Source: Massilia violaceinigra (GTDB lineage: Bacteria; Pseudomonadota; Gammaproteobacteria; Burkholderiales; Burkholderiaceae_D). From it: a stretch of 64,000 nt of DNA. Positions within the stretch are counted from its first letter, which is position 1; every line of letters begins with the position of its first letter. Positions 20,027-29,457 of this stretch are shown here, piece after piece. The notes under the pieces were generated by a model that made no database searches, was not told where the DNA came from, and saw only the letters and a list, made by a program, of their open reading frames with translations. A program made the position numbers and the translations under genes. Location: contig NZ_CP024608.1 of assembly GCF_002752675.1 (NCBI RefSeq), forward strand, positions 3,410,001 to 3,474,000, written 5' to 3'.

Positions 20027-20740
20027 TTAAAAACTCAATAGGTCCTTCAATTCCTGGGCATTGCGGCGCGAGATCTCGAGCACTTTGCCGTCGCTCATCG
20101 TCACTTCGTAGCCAAGCGAGATCGATTCTTCGATGGCGCGGATTTCCTGCAGGTTGATGATGCACTGGCGGTTGGCGCGGAAGAAAAATTTGACCGGCAG
20201 TCGCTCTTCGATGCTGTTCAGCGATTTTTTGACGTAGGCTTTCTCGCTGCCGAAGAAGATGCGCACGTAGTTCTTGCAGCTTTCGATATACCGGATCGTC
20301 TCCAGGCTCACCAGGTGGCAGCGTTCGCCGTCCTTCACGAAAATCTTGCTGTTGATGTCCAGCGGCGGCCGTGGCGCCGCTGCCGGCGCGGCGTCGGCTG
20401 CGGCCAGCTTGGCGATCGCGGTGGCCAGCCGTTCGTGGCTGACTGGCTTGAGCAGGTAGTCGACGGTGTTGTAGTCGAACGAGCGGATCGCGTATTCGGA
20501 ATAGGCGGTCGTGAAGACGATGCGCGGCAGGTAGTCGAGCATTTCGAGCAGGTCGAATCCGCTGGCGCCGGGCATGTGGATGTCGAGGAACAGCACGTCC
20601 GGCCGCAGTTCGGCGATCATCGGCGCCGCCGTCGCGGGATGGTCGGCCTGGCCAATCACATCGACCCCGTCGAACTGGCCGAGCATGCGCACCAGCCCCT
20701 CGCGCGCCAGGCGCGAGTCTTCAATCACCATGACCCTCAT
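20027..20740 (-). CDS. LytTR-type response regulator
   Basis: A 237-residue response regulator. The receiver domain (1 to about 118) has the acidic pair at VIEDS, phospho-acceptor Asp in VLFLDIHMPG (about 54) and the conserved Lys in LLKPVSHERL (about 103). The C-terminal LytTR DNA-binding domain (about 133-237) has RYIESCKNYVRIFF and FFRANRQCIINLQEIRAIEE. I start at the ATG at 20738-20740, which overlaps the kinase stop by four bases. Longer upstream frame is the kinase read in another frame. It pairs with the kinase gene just upstream. Confidence 0.93.
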   Translation of the reverse strand: MRVMVIEDSRLAREGLVRMLGQFDGVDVIGQADHPATAAPMIAELRPDVLFLDIHMPGASGFDLLEMLDYLPRIVFTTAYSEYAIRSFDYNTVDYLLKPVSHERLATAIAKLAAADAAPAAAPRPPLDINSKIFVKDGERCHLVSLETIRYIESCKNYVRIFFGSEKAYVKKSLNSIEERLPVKFFFRANRQCIINLQEIRAIEESISLGYEVTMSDGKVLEISRRNAQELKDLLSF

Positions 20741-21831
20741 GCCGCGCGCTCCAGCGGCAGTGTGATGCCGACCCTGAAGACGCCATCCGCGTGGGTGGTG
20801 TTCAGCGCGGCCAGGTCGCCGTACAGGAGACGCAGGCGCTGCCCGATATTGAGCAGGCCGATGCCGGTGCCAGCGGGCGCCGACACCGGTTTGTCGGGAG
20901 CGTCGTTGTGCACTTCCAGCAGCAGGCACTGGCCTTGCCGGGATGCGCTCACGGTCAAGGTGCCGCCGCCCTGAAGCTGGTCGAGGCCATGCTTGATGGC
21001 GTTCTCCACCAGCATCTGCAAGACCATCGGCGGCATCAGCGCGTCCTCCAGGCCGGGCGCGATGTGAAGGGAAAAAGCCAGGCGTTCTTCCAGCTGCGTC
21101 TTGACGATGGCAAGGTACTTGGTGATGATGCCCACTTCATGGTGCAGGCTGACTTTTTCGTGCTGGCTGCTTTCGAGCGAATAGCGCAGGATGTCGGAGA
21201 ACGAGGTAATCATCGCGTCGGCGCGCTGCGCGTCTTCGTGGATCATGAAGCGGATGTTATTGAGTGAGTTGAACAGGAAGTGCGGGTTGAGCTGGTTCGA
21301 CAGGCTGCTCAACTGCGCTTCCTTCAGGTTGTTTTGCAGGCGCAGGTTGAACACTTCGGCCTTCTTGATGCGGCGGCTGCTGCTCACGCTGATGTAGATG
21401 AAGCCCCATACCGCCACGAACAGCTGGCTCTTGGGCGCTTCGTCGATGAATTTGTTCAGTAGGAGTTCGGACGGGATGATCGGGATGTTGAGTTTTTTGT
21501 ATTTGGCGCTGATGGTTTTCAAGAACATCGGCGCGACCGCGGCTGTGACGCAGGCGCCGATCACCATGCCGGCCACCGCGCTGTACAGCACCACGATGGC
21601 AATGAGCCTGGCGATCGGCACGGCGTCGCCGCCGCGTCGCTTGTACAGCCAGCGCAACACCAGTACCGCAAGCGTGTAGAACGGAATCCACGCCAGGCTG
21701 GAGTAGAACTGTATCCTGACCATGAAACCCCACGCGACGGCGATGGCGGTACTGGCCATGACACCCACCGCGACGGCGCTGCAGTGGTAAATCCAGAAGT
21801 CGCGGTCGCGCGGGAAGAAGTGCAGTTGCAT
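20737..21831 (-). CDS. LytS/YehU-type sensor histidine kinase
   Basis: A 364-residue inner-membrane kinase. Four hydrophobic segments lie in the first ~160 residues (HCSAVAVGVMASTAIAVAWG; IPFYTLAVLVLRWLY; IAIVVLYSAVAGMVIGACV; LFVAVWGFIYISV). A His_kinase domain of LytS type follows, with the phospho-accepting His in QLNPHFLFNSLNNI (about 205). The HATPase part has the N-box MLVENAIKHGL (about 283) and G-box GTGIGLLNIGQRL (about 328). There is no extracellular sensor domain of size, so the signal may be membrane-derived. It overlaps the LytTR regulator by four bases. Confidence 0.93.
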   Translation of the reverse strand: MQLHFFPRDRDFWIYHCSAVAVGVMASTAIAVAWGFMVRIQFYSSLAWIPFYTLAVLVLRWLYKRRGGDAVPIARLIAIVVLYSAVAGMVIGACVTAAVAPMFLKTISAKYKKLNIPIIPSELLLNKFIDEAPKSQLFVAVWGFIYISVSSSRRIKKAEVFNLRLQNNLKEAQLSSLSNQLNPHFLFNSLNNIRFMIHEDAQRADAMITSFSDILRYSLESSQHEKVSLHHEVGIITKYLAIVKTQLEERLAFSLHIAPGLEDALMPPMVLQMLVENAIKHGLDQLQGGGTLTVSASRQGQCLLLEVHNDAPDKPVSAPAGTGIGLLNIGQRLRLLYGDLAALNTTHADGVFRVGITLPLERAA

Positions 21832-21892
21832 GCGGTCGGGTTATCCAGTGAATGATCGGAGACCGCATTCTAGCAAGGCGGCACGCCCGGCT

Positions 21893-22888
21893 TTATTTGG
21901 CCGTCTTGCGCCGCTCGCGTTCCGCTGCGCGCGCTGTGACCAGCTCCGCTTCAAAGCGCGCCACCGCCGGCGCCTGCGGCAGCACCGGCCCGCCCAGTGC
22001 AAGGCGGAAGCCTTCGCCGATGCTGCTTGGGTTTTCATCGCCCGCATGCCCTCGTACCACCGTGCGTGCGTCGCGCGCCCCGAAGCTGCCGCCCCGGTGA
22101 ATCTTCATGGGCGAATCGCGCTTGTGGCAGTTGGTGGTCCATGCGGAACCGTCCGCCGGTGCGCCTTCGTAGTTCAGGTGCTCGCAATCGGCAACGAACT
22201 CGCCCACGTTGCCGATCATGTCGTACAGGCCGAAGGCGTTGGGCTCGTACATGCCGACCACCGTGGTGAATGCGGCGCCGTCTTCGCAGATGGCGGGCTT
22301 TCCGGTGCGGCCGATGAGCGCTGCGATCGCCTTGTTGCCCGAGAAATCGCGGATGTTCGCATGGCGGCACACCTGGCTGGCGTCGTCGCCGAACGGGTAG
22401 TCGGTCTTGCTGCCGGCGCGCGCGGCGTATTCCCATTCCGCTTCCGACGGCAGGCGGTACGGCTTGCCGGTTTGGGCCGACAGCCATGCGGCGTAGGCGG
22501 TGGCGTCCTTCCAGGTGACGCACATGACCGGATGGTAGTCGCCCGGTGCATAGGCCGGCGTGTTCCAGGCGCCCGGCCCCATTTCGATGCCCCATTCGGT
22601 GCTGCCGAATTTCCAGCATTCTTTCGACGTCTTGTGGCCGGTCGCTTCGACGAACTGGCGGAACTGGCCGACGGTGACTTCGTACTTCGCCATCTGGAAG
22701 CTGGGCACGCGCACGTCGTGGACCGGCTGATCGGTCGGATAGTCCTTGCTCGTACCCGGGACGGTGCCGCCCATCGCAAACGTGCCGCCCTTGATGGCGA
22801 CCATCGGGGGTTCGGTCACGCTGCCGGCGGCGGCCGCCGCGCAGGTGGATGCCATCAGGGCCAGTGAGAACAGGAGAGTGCTTTGCAT
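21893..22888 (-). CDS. Secreted SUMF1/FGE-fold (formylglycine-generating-enzyme-like) protein
   Basis: A 331-residue protein with signal peptide (LLFSLALMASTCAAAAA) and one SUMF1/FGE-sulfatase domain (about 28-320). Motifs include MVAIKGGTFAMGG, VHDVRVPSFQMAKYEVTVGQF, RLPSEAEWEYAARAG (about 145), NAFGLYDMIGNVGEFVADC and IHRGGSFGARDARTVVRG. The cysteine pair that does catalysis in true formylglycine-generating enzymes is not seen in the C-terminal GFR region, so it is probably a structural or other FGE-fold protein. No sulfatase gene is nearby. Confidence 0.88.
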   Translation of the reverse strand: MQSTLLFSLALMASTCAAAAAGSVTEPPMVAIKGGTFAMGGTVPGTSKDYPTDQPVHDVRVPSFQMAKYEVTVGQFRQFVEATGHKTSKECWKFGSTEWGIEMGPGAWNTPAYAPGDYHPVMCVTWKDATAYAAWLSAQTGKPYRLPSEAEWEYAARAGSKTDYPFGDDASQVCRHANIRDFSGNKAIAALIGRTGKPAICEDGAAFTTVVGMYEPNAFGLYDMIGNVGEFVADCEHLNYEGAPADGSAWTTNCHKRDSPMKIHRGGSFGARDARTVVRGHAGDENPSSIGEGFRLALGGPVLPQAPAVARFEAELVTARAAERERRKTAK

Positions 22889-23023
22889 GTCTTGCCTTTG
22901 TCAGGTGGGGTGGTGAGAATGACCACATTCTGTGCGAAACGCCCGCCATTGTCGGGAAAAGGTGCCGACCGGCGCTATGCGGGGATGAGCGGCGCGATCG
23001 GCCCGATCGGCACCCGCAGACAC

Positions 23024-23047
23024 GTCCGGTAACAGTTCTTACCGGAC
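23024..23047. other. Perfect 9-bp stem-loop in intergenic region
   Basis: GTCCGGTAA-CAGTTC-TTACCGGAC (23024-23032 with 23039-23047). There is no T-tract on either side, so it is more likely an operator or RNA structure than a terminator. The rest of the 294-base gap 22889-23182 shows nothing else except the AGGAG of the next gene. Confidence 0.4.
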
Positions 23048-23182
23048 CATGCTGGTTGCATGAGGCAAAGCGGGGTGTAATGGGACCATGGACGACACGC
23101 AGTAGTCGCCCTGGTCCCCGGAGAGGCGGCATTTCCCGGACGGTCCATATTGCTGCAGGCAGTATTTACGACAGGAGTTCAT

Positions 23183-23638
23183 GTGCACAAGAAAGCCCTC
23201 ATCATCGCCCTCATGGCTGTTTGCATGGGCACCGGCAGCGCAGCTTTCGCTCAATCGGGCGACTACCGCGACTACCGCGGCGAGCATGGCCAGCGCAGCG
23301 AGCACTATGAACGCAATGACCGTTACACGCGCAGCGACCGCCATGACCGCTATGAGCGGCATGACCGCGACCGTCACCACGATCGCCGCGGCGACCGTTA
23401 CGACAGCCCGCGCGGCGGCTACCAAGCTTACGATCATGGCCCATCGCGGCGTCACCACTTCCGCCGCGGCGCGTATCTGGATCACCAGTATCGCGGCAGC
23501 AGTTACATGGTCAGCGACTGGCGCAGCCGCCGCCTGAGCGCGCCGCCGCGTGGCGCCCACTGGGTACATGCCAATGGCGACTATGCGCTGGTGGCCATCG
23601 CCACGGGCCTGATTACGCAGGTGCTGTTGAACCAGTGA
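23183..23638 (+). CDS. RcnB-family periplasmic protein
   Basis: A 151-residue protein: signal peptide (KKALIIALMAVCMGTGSAAFAQ), a very charged linker of Arg/His/Asp/Tyr (repeats of DRYxRxDRHDRYERHDRDRHHDR, about 35-75), then the RcnB domain (about 95-150: FRRGAYLDHQYRGSSYMVSDW, APPRGAHWVHANGDYALVAIATGLI). RcnB of E. coli helps control Ni/Co export; the histidine-rich linker fits metal binding. The start is a GTG with AGGAG five bases upstream. An ATG two bases earlier is in another frame and gives only a low-complexity translation. Confidence 0.87.
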   Translation: MHKKALIIALMAVCMGTGSAAFAQSGDYRDYRGEHGQRSEHYERNDRYTRSDRHDRYERHDRDRHHDRRGDRYDSPRGGYQAYDHGPSRRHHFRRGAYLDHQYRGSSYMVSDWRSRRLSAPPRGAHWVHANGDYALVAIATGLITQVLLNQ

Positions 23639-23711
23639 TCGTGGCGCCAGGCGCGCAGCCGGGGCGGGCGGCTACAATGCCGCTTTCTCCACGGCTGCGC
23701 CGCCTGATCCC

Positions 23712-24218
23712 ATGACAATAAAAGAAAACCCCTTCCATCCGGACTTGCGCGTGCTCCAGCGCGCGTACGACACGCACGGCATGGCCTGGACCGCGCCCCG
23801 GCACGAGGCGGAAAGCGCCGAGTATGCGGCCAGCAGTTTCGCGGTCGAGGGCATGCAGGTGCGCTTTCGCGTCGCCAAAATCACCCCGACCAAGGTTGGC
23901 CAGTTCGTCACGCTGTGGAAGCGCATCGGCAGCGGCCCAATCCAGCCGTTCGACGAGACCGACCCGGTGGACCTGTTCGTGGTCAGTACCCGCGAGGGAG
24001 ACCAGTTCGGGCAGTTTGTCTTTCCCAAGGCGGTGCTGGCGACACGCGATATCGTGGCGCGCGCGGGGCAGGGCGGCAAGCGCGCGATCCGCGTCTATCC
24101 GCCATGGGTGCTCACGGCCAGCAAACAGGCGCAGGCCACGCAGCGCTGGCAACTGCAGTATTTTCTCCCCGATGGCGCCGATGCGGCTGCCGTGCGCAAG
24201 CTTTATGGGCCGCTCTGA
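23712..24218 (+). CDS. MepB-family protein
   Basis: A 168-residue soluble protein with the MepB pattern: EYAASSFAVEGMQVRFRVAKITPTKVGQFVTLWKR (about 37-72), then DLFVVSTREGDQFGQFVFPKAVL and KRAIRVYPPW. MepB is encoded with the MepA efflux pump in Staphylococcus, but its function is unknown; no pump gene is nearby here. Its 3' end overlaps the convergent AraC-type gene by 16 bases. Confidence 0.88.
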   Translation: MTIKENPFHPDLRVLQRAYDTHGMAWTAPRHEAESAEYAASSFAVEGMQVRFRVAKITPTKVGQFVTLWKRIGSGPIQPFDETDPVDLFVVSTREGDQFGQFVFPKAVLATRDIVARAGQGGKRAIRVYPPWVLTASKQAQATQRWQLQYFLPDGADAAAVRKLYGPL

Positions 24219-25033
24219 CGCGGCTCCTGCTGCGATTTCCAGTATTCCAGCGGCGACGTGCCTACCAGCTTGGTGAAGTCGCGCGTGAAATGAGCCTGGT
24301 CGAAAAAGCCGAGGTCACTGGCCAGCGCCGCCAGGTCCACCGGTGCCGGCCTGGCCAGCCGCCAGCTTGCTTCCTGCAGCCGGTAGCGCTGGATCACCCA
24401 CTTGGGCGACACTCCCACATAATTACTGAACAGTCTTTGCAGGGCGCGTTCCTCGATTCCCACGTGTACGCACAGGGCGGCCACGCTGGCCGGTCCGTGG
24501 ATGGCTGCTGCGGCGTTGACGGCTTGTTCGGCGAGCAGCGCACGCGCATCGGGCGCCGGCAGCACGGCGAGCAGCATCGCTTCGGCCGCGCCGACCATGC
24601 CGGCATCGCTGCCGCCATCGAGCACGCGCTGTTCGGCAACGGGGGTGGGCACGCGCAGGACCTCGTCGAACGGCATGGTGCGGTCGGCCAGGCGCGAAAC
24701 CGGATGCGCGATAAAGGGCCGCAGCCCGCCCGGCCTGAAGCGCACGCCGAGCACGCGGCCCGCTCCCGCGACGGTGCGCTCGAACGCGCCGCGCACCACG
24801 CCGTGAATGGCGCTCTGGCCGCGGTCGAACACCAGGTGGGCATTCGGATACGGCAGCACGCGCTGGATTTCGGGCGCGCGCTCGCCCATGTTCCATTCGA
24901 CGATCCAGAAGTAGTCGACAAAGCGCGCCAGCGGCGCCGATGGCGGGTAGGTGGCAAGGCGGATGCGGCGCGCCATGCCGAGCGGATCGACGACGCCTTT
25001 CGGCGTGGCTGGCGCTGTGTCGGGTTTATCCAA
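24203..25033 (-). CDS. AraC-family transcriptional regulator
   Basis: About 276 residues. The N-terminal domain (FVDYFWIVEWNM, then PYPNAHLVFDRG and VLGVRFRPGGLRPFI) is of DUF6597 type. The C-terminal AraC domain (about 175-268) has two helix-turn-helices: VAALCVHVGIEERALQRLF and LAALASDLGFFDQAHFTRDFTKLVGTSPLEY. The start is uncertain: I use a TTG at 25031-25033 with a weak GGA upstream; the first in-frame ATG is at 24974-24976 (257 residues). It is divergent from the DUF3224 gene, a likely target. Confidence 0.85.
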   Translation of the reverse strand: MDKPDTAPATPKGVVDPLGMARRIRLATYPPSAPLARFVDYFWIVEWNMGERAPEIQRVLPYPNAHLVFDRGQSAIHGVVRGAFERTVAGAGRVLGVRFRPGGLRPFIAHPVSRLADRTMPFDEVLRVPTPVAEQRVLDGGSDAGMVGAAEAMLLAVLPAPDARALLAEQAVNAAAAIHGPASVAALCVHVGIEERALQRLFSNYVGVSPKWVIQRYRLQEASWRLARPAPVDLAALASDLGFFDQAHFTRDFTKLVGTSPLEYWKSQQEPRQSGP

Positions 25034-25123
25034 GATGTTTTTCGTCCTTGCGCTTAGTGTGGAGCTTCCCGTCAGCGAGCGCAATTGTGCCGTCGCCGCC
25101 CACTCTTGAATCGAAAGCCTGCC

Positions 25124-25609
25124 ATGTCCTTGTTCCGCTTCAGCGCCGTCGCGCTCTCCCTGCTCGCCTTCCTGCAACCGGCCGCCGCACAAACGCCGCC
25201 GGCCGGGCCGCCGATGCTGCGCGCCAGCGGGCCGTTCGAGATAGCGATCATACCCGCTGGCGCTCCCGAGAAGGAAGGCCGTACCGCCATCGCCCGCATG
25301 GCGCTCGACAAGCAGTATCGCGGCGAGCTGACCGCCGCCGGCAAGGGCACCATGCTCACGGCGGTCAGCGACACCAAAGGTTCGGCCGCCTACGTCGCCA
25401 TTGAACGGGTCAGCGGTACGCTGGCGGGCAGGAAGGGCAGCTTCGTGCTCCAGCATGCGGGCACGATGCAGGGCGGTACGAGCCGGGCGCTCATCACGAT
25501 CGTTCCCGATTCGGGCACGGAGGAGTTAAGCGGCATCACCGGCAGCCTCGCGCTCACGGTGGTCGACGGCAAGCACTTTTATGCGCTCGTTTACGCGCTG
25601 GGGCACTAA
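25124..25609 (+). CDS. Secreted DUF3224 domain protein
   Basis: A 161-residue protein with signal peptide (LFRFSAVALSLLAFLQPAAAQ) and a DUF3224 domain, a barwin/allene-oxide-cyclase-like beta-barrel: MALDKQYRGELTAAGKGTMLTA, SAAYVAIERVSGTLAGRKGSFVLQHAGTM, then SGTEELSGITGSLAL. DUF3224 proteins are mostly cytosolic, so the signal peptide is a variation. It is divergent from the AraC-type regulator. Confidence 0.85.
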   Translation: MSLFRFSAVALSLLAFLQPAAAQTPPAGPPMLRASGPFEIAIIPAGAPEKEGRTAIARMALDKQYRGELTAAGKGTMLTAVSDTKGSAAYVAIERVSGTLAGRKGSFVLQHAGTMQGGTSRALITIVPDSGTEELSGITGSLALTVVDGKHFYALVYALGH

Positions 25610-25744
25610 GACGGCGGGTGCGCGAAAACCGCTCATGAATTGATGAATTTTGCTCAGTAGTGCATGCAGGGTAAGGCCTCTTATCGAATCAATCGAGACC
25701 ACCCGTACTGGCCGCTCGATTGAATACAGAAGGAGTTTGCTGTG

Positions 25745-26743
<999 letters not shown>

Positions 26744-26800
26744 GGTGCGGCGGCGTGGTCGAAGCGTGGGCCTATGTGCAGGTGATAGCGAAGCGCAGTT

Positions 26801-27334
26801 TCAGGCCGGCGTCAGGTCCAGCAGGTAGCGGGCGCCGCCGACCCAGGCGTTGTCGATCATGGCCAGGCGTGGCAGGTCCCCTGCGTGGACGAAGCCGCAT
26901 TTGCGCAGCACCGCCGCCGAACCCTGATTGGCGAGGGTGATCTCGGCCCGCAGCTCGTTCAGTTGCCAGGTCGAGCGGGCCAGCGCGATCAGGTTTTGCA
27001 GGGCGAACGTGGCCAGGCCCTTGCCGGTCTGGTCTTGCGCGATGCGGTACCCCACTTCGGCGGAACCTTTGACGCGGTCGATATCCTTCAGATTGGCGCG
27101 TCCGGCCATCCGGCCTTCCTCATCGAGAAGCACGCACGGATGCCAGCTGCCGGCCGCATGGCCTTCCAGGTATTGCGCGATGTGGCGCGCCACGCCTTGC
27201 GCCGAATAGAACGCCGGGTCGCGCGCTTCGACGTGGCGCTCGAACCAGGCGCGGTTGACCAGTTCAAACGCCAGCAGGGCGCCGGCGTCGTCATGCGCCA
27301 GCGTGCGCATGGTGTGGGTGGATGCCGCCGGCAT
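26801..27334 (-). CDS. GNAT-family acetyltransferase (RimJ/RimL-like)
   Basis: A 177-residue acetyltransferase. The acetyl-CoA segment is VGYRIAQDQTGKGLATFAL (about 93-111), where the usual Q/R-x-x-G-x-G/A is QTGKGLA. It is followed by LNELRAEITLANQGSAAVLRKCGFVHAG, typical of the RimJ/RimL ribosomal-protein N-acetyltransferase group. Substrate unknown. It is the last gene of a four-gene operon with gaps of 3, 1 and 6 bases. Confidence 0.9.
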   Translation of the reverse strand: MPAASTHTMRTLAHDDAGALLAFELVNRAWFERHVEARDPAFYSAQGVARHIAQYLEGHAAGSWHPCVLLDEEGRMAGRANLKDIDRVKGSAEVGYRIAQDQTGKGLATFALQNLIALARSTWQLNELRAEITLANQGSAAVLRKCGFVHAGDLPRLAMIDNAWVGGARYLLDLTPA

Positions 27335-27340
27335 GCCAGC

Positions 27341-27778
27341 TTATGCCGGCGGCGCGCTGGCGATGGTGGCCAGCACGGCGCGCACGGTGTCGGGCACGGG
27401 TACCGAACGGTTGCTCGCGCGGTCGACGTACACATGAACGAAATGCCCGGCCGCCGCGGGCAGCGCTTCATCGTTGCGGTACAGCGCCAGCTCGTAGCGC
27501 ACGCTGGAGTTGCCCAGCTTGGCCACGCGCACGCCCACGTGCACCGTGTCCGGAAAGGCGACCGAGCTAAAGTACGAGCAGCCCGTGTCGACCACCAGCC
27601 CGACCACGGTGTCGGCGTGGATATCGAGCACGCCGCGCGCGATCAGGAACTGATTCACGGCGGTGTCGAAAAAGCTGTAGTAGACGACGTTGTTGACGTG
27701 CTGGTAGGCGTCGTTGTCCATCCAGCGCGTCGGAATCGCCAGAAAATGCGGGAACGCGGAGCGTGGCGACTCGCGCAT
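27341..27778 (-). CDS. Hotdog-fold acyl-CoA thioesterase (4HBT/YbgC type)
   Basis: A 145-residue thioesterase with the 4-hydroxybenzoyl-CoA-thioesterase-like opening TRWMDNDAYQHVNNVVYYSFFDTAVNQFL (about 17-45). Asp21 of WMDND is in the catalytic position. A second strand set, FPDTVHVGVRVAKLGNSSVRYELAL, completes the hotdog fold. Substrate unknown. It starts one base after the hslO stop, so it is tightly coupled. Confidence 0.92.
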   Translation of the reverse strand: MRESPRSAFPHFLAIPTRWMDNDAYQHVNNVVYYSFFDTAVNQFLIARGVLDIHADTVVGLVVDTGCSYFSSVAFPDTVHVGVRVAKLGNSSVRYELALYRNDEALPAAAGHFVHVYVDRASNRSVPVPDTVRAVLATIASAPPA

Positions 27779-27779
27779 G

Positions 27780-28739
27780 TCAGTGCTTCACGTCGCTGGC
27801 GGGAAGGAGCACTTCGACCGGCGTGTCGCCGCCCACGAACAGCTGCGCGCAGTCGACCTTGTCGAATGAGTAGTGCTTGCCGCAGAAGTCGCAGTCGATC
27901 GCCAGCTGGCCCAGTTCATCGAGGGCGCCGTCGACTTCTTCGCGGCCCAGCATCTTGAGCATGTTGCCGACTTTTTCGCGCGTGCAGCTGCAGTGGAACC
28001 GGGGATGGGCCGGCTCGAACACGCGGATCGTCTCTTCCCAGAACAGGCGGTTCATCAGGGTCTGGATATCGGTCGAGAGCAGCTCTTCCTGCTTCAGGGT
28101 CGAGGCCAGCATGACGGCGCGGTTCCAGGTTTCCAGTTCGTCGGCTTCGCTGCCTTGCTTGATCTGGTCATCCTTGCCGCTGTGGCGCGGCAGCTTTTGC
28201 AGCAGCAGGCCGCGCGAGACGCTGTCGTCGGCCGCGAGCCACAGGCGCGTGTCGAGCTGCTCGGAACGCAGCATGTAGTTTTCGATGACGGTCGCCATGT
28301 CGTCGCCGTCGAGCGGCACGATGCCCTGGTAGGGCTGCTGGCCGGGCATCTTGTCGACCGGGTCGAGCGTGATGACGAAGCGCGCCTTGCCGCCGGCGTT
28401 AAGCAGTTCGGTCAGGCTGGCGTCGTCCGCCACGGTGACGCCTTCTGCCAGCTTGGCGGTGGCGCGCATGCGCAGGTCGGAATCGCATTCGACGACCAGC
28501 AGGCGTACCGGCCCGTCGCCATGGATCTGCATGACGATGGCGCCGTTGAACTTGAGGTTGGCCGACAGCAGGGCCGCCGCCGCCACCATTTCGCCGAGCA
28601 CCGTCCTGACGGCCGGCGGGTAGCTGTGGCGCTGCTGGATCTCGCGCCAGGTGCTGGAGATTTCAATGAACTCGCCGCGCACGGCGGCATTGTCGAAGAT
28701 GAATTTTTGCAGGGTGTCGTTGGTATTGTCTGTAGTCAT
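27780..28739 (-). CDS. hslO: Redox-regulated chaperone Hsp33
   Basis: A 319-residue cytosolic holdase activated by oxidation and heat. The zinc-binding redox switch is near the C-terminus: C-x-C in FHCSCTREKV (about 240) and C-x-x-C in DCDFCGKHY (about 272). The N-terminal domain has VRGEFIEISSTWREI and GPVRLLVVECDSD. Full length. It starts three bases after the gamma-carbonic-anhydrase stop and is followed one base later by the thioesterase gene. Confidence 0.97.
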   Translation of the reverse strand: MTTDNTNDTLQKFIFDNAAVRGEFIEISSTWREIQQRHSYPPAVRTVLGEMVAAAALLSANLKFNGAIVMQIHGDGPVRLLVVECDSDLRMRATAKLAEGVTVADDASLTELLNAGGKARFVITLDPVDKMPGQQPYQGIVPLDGDDMATVIENYMLRSEQLDTRLWLAADDSVSRGLLLQKLPRHSGKDDQIKQGSEADELETWNRAVMLASTLKQEELLSTDIQTLMNRLFWEETIRVFEPAHPRFHCSCTREKVGNMLKMLGREEVDGALDELGQLAIDCDFCGKHYSFDKVDCAQLFVGGDTPVEVLLPASDVKH

Positions 28740-28742
28740 TGT

Positions 28743-29267
28743 TTATCCAATCTTTTTCAGTTGCGTCTTGAATAGCTGGCCGCGCGCCACATAGCTGGCG
28801 GCGCTGCCTTCGAGACGCGCGATGTCTTCCGCGCTCAGGGTGCGCACGGCCTTGGCCGGTGCGCCGATGATGAGCGAGTGGTCGGGGAATTCTTTTCCTT
28901 CGGTCACCAGCGCGCCGGCGCCGACCAGGCAACCCTTGCCGATCTTCGCGCCATTGAGGATCACGGCCTGGATGCCGATCAGCGAGCCATCGCCCACCGT
29001 GCAGCCGTGCAGCATGGCTTGGTGGCCGACCGTCACGTTGCTGCCGATGGTGAGCGGATAGCCCATGTCGGTGTGCATGACCGTGCCTTCCTGCACGTTA
29101 CTGTTGGCGCCGATCGTGATGCGCTCGTTGTCGCCGCGAATGGTCACGCCGGACCAGACCGAGGTATTGGCCTCCAGCGTCACTTTGCCGATCAGGCTGG
29201 CCGAATCGGCGACGTAGGCGGATGCGTGAATCTCGGGGGCATGCTCGCCCAGTTGGTAGATAGCCAT
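28743..29267 (-). CDS. Gamma-carbonic-anhydrase-like hexapeptide protein
   Basis: A 174-residue left-handed beta-helix protein of the YrdA/CaiE/Cam group. Hexapeptide repeats run from about residue 12 to 135 ([27 protein letters not shown]). The three metal-ligand histidines are visible: VMHTD (about 68), and [10 protein letters not shown] (two His, about 86 and 91). A short C-terminal helix follows. I start at ATG 29265-29267, where the conserved [13 protein letters not shown] begins; upstream in-frame codons do not look native. First gene of the operon with hslO. Confidence 0.93.
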   Translation of the reverse strand: MAIYQLGEHAPEIHASAYVADSASLIGKVTLEANTSVWSGVTIRGDNERITIGANSNVQEGTVMHTDMGYPLTIGSNVTVGHQAMLHGCTVGDGSLIGIQAVILNGAKIGKGCLVGAGALVTEGKEFPDHSLIIGAPAKAVRTLSAEDIARLEGSAASYVARGQLFKTQLKKIG

Positions 29268-29457
29268 TTTTGATGTCGGGAAGCGTTGGAATGGCGCTAT
29301 TTTACGCCGCCCCGGCGCTTTCGACGCGGCATGGCGGTTTACCACCGCGTCCGGGGAAGGTTGGGGGTTTTCTTCTAATCACAAGGCGGGGCGGCGCAAG
29401 ACTATTTGTTTCGCGTAGGATAGCTTTCTTTTATGACACGTTTATAGCGGAGGCATC

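Noticed and set aside
23181..23537. ATG-initiated 118-codon frame overlapping the RcnB-like gene
   Set aside because: Ala/Thr/Met low-complexity translation; the GTG frame two bases later encodes the family protein.
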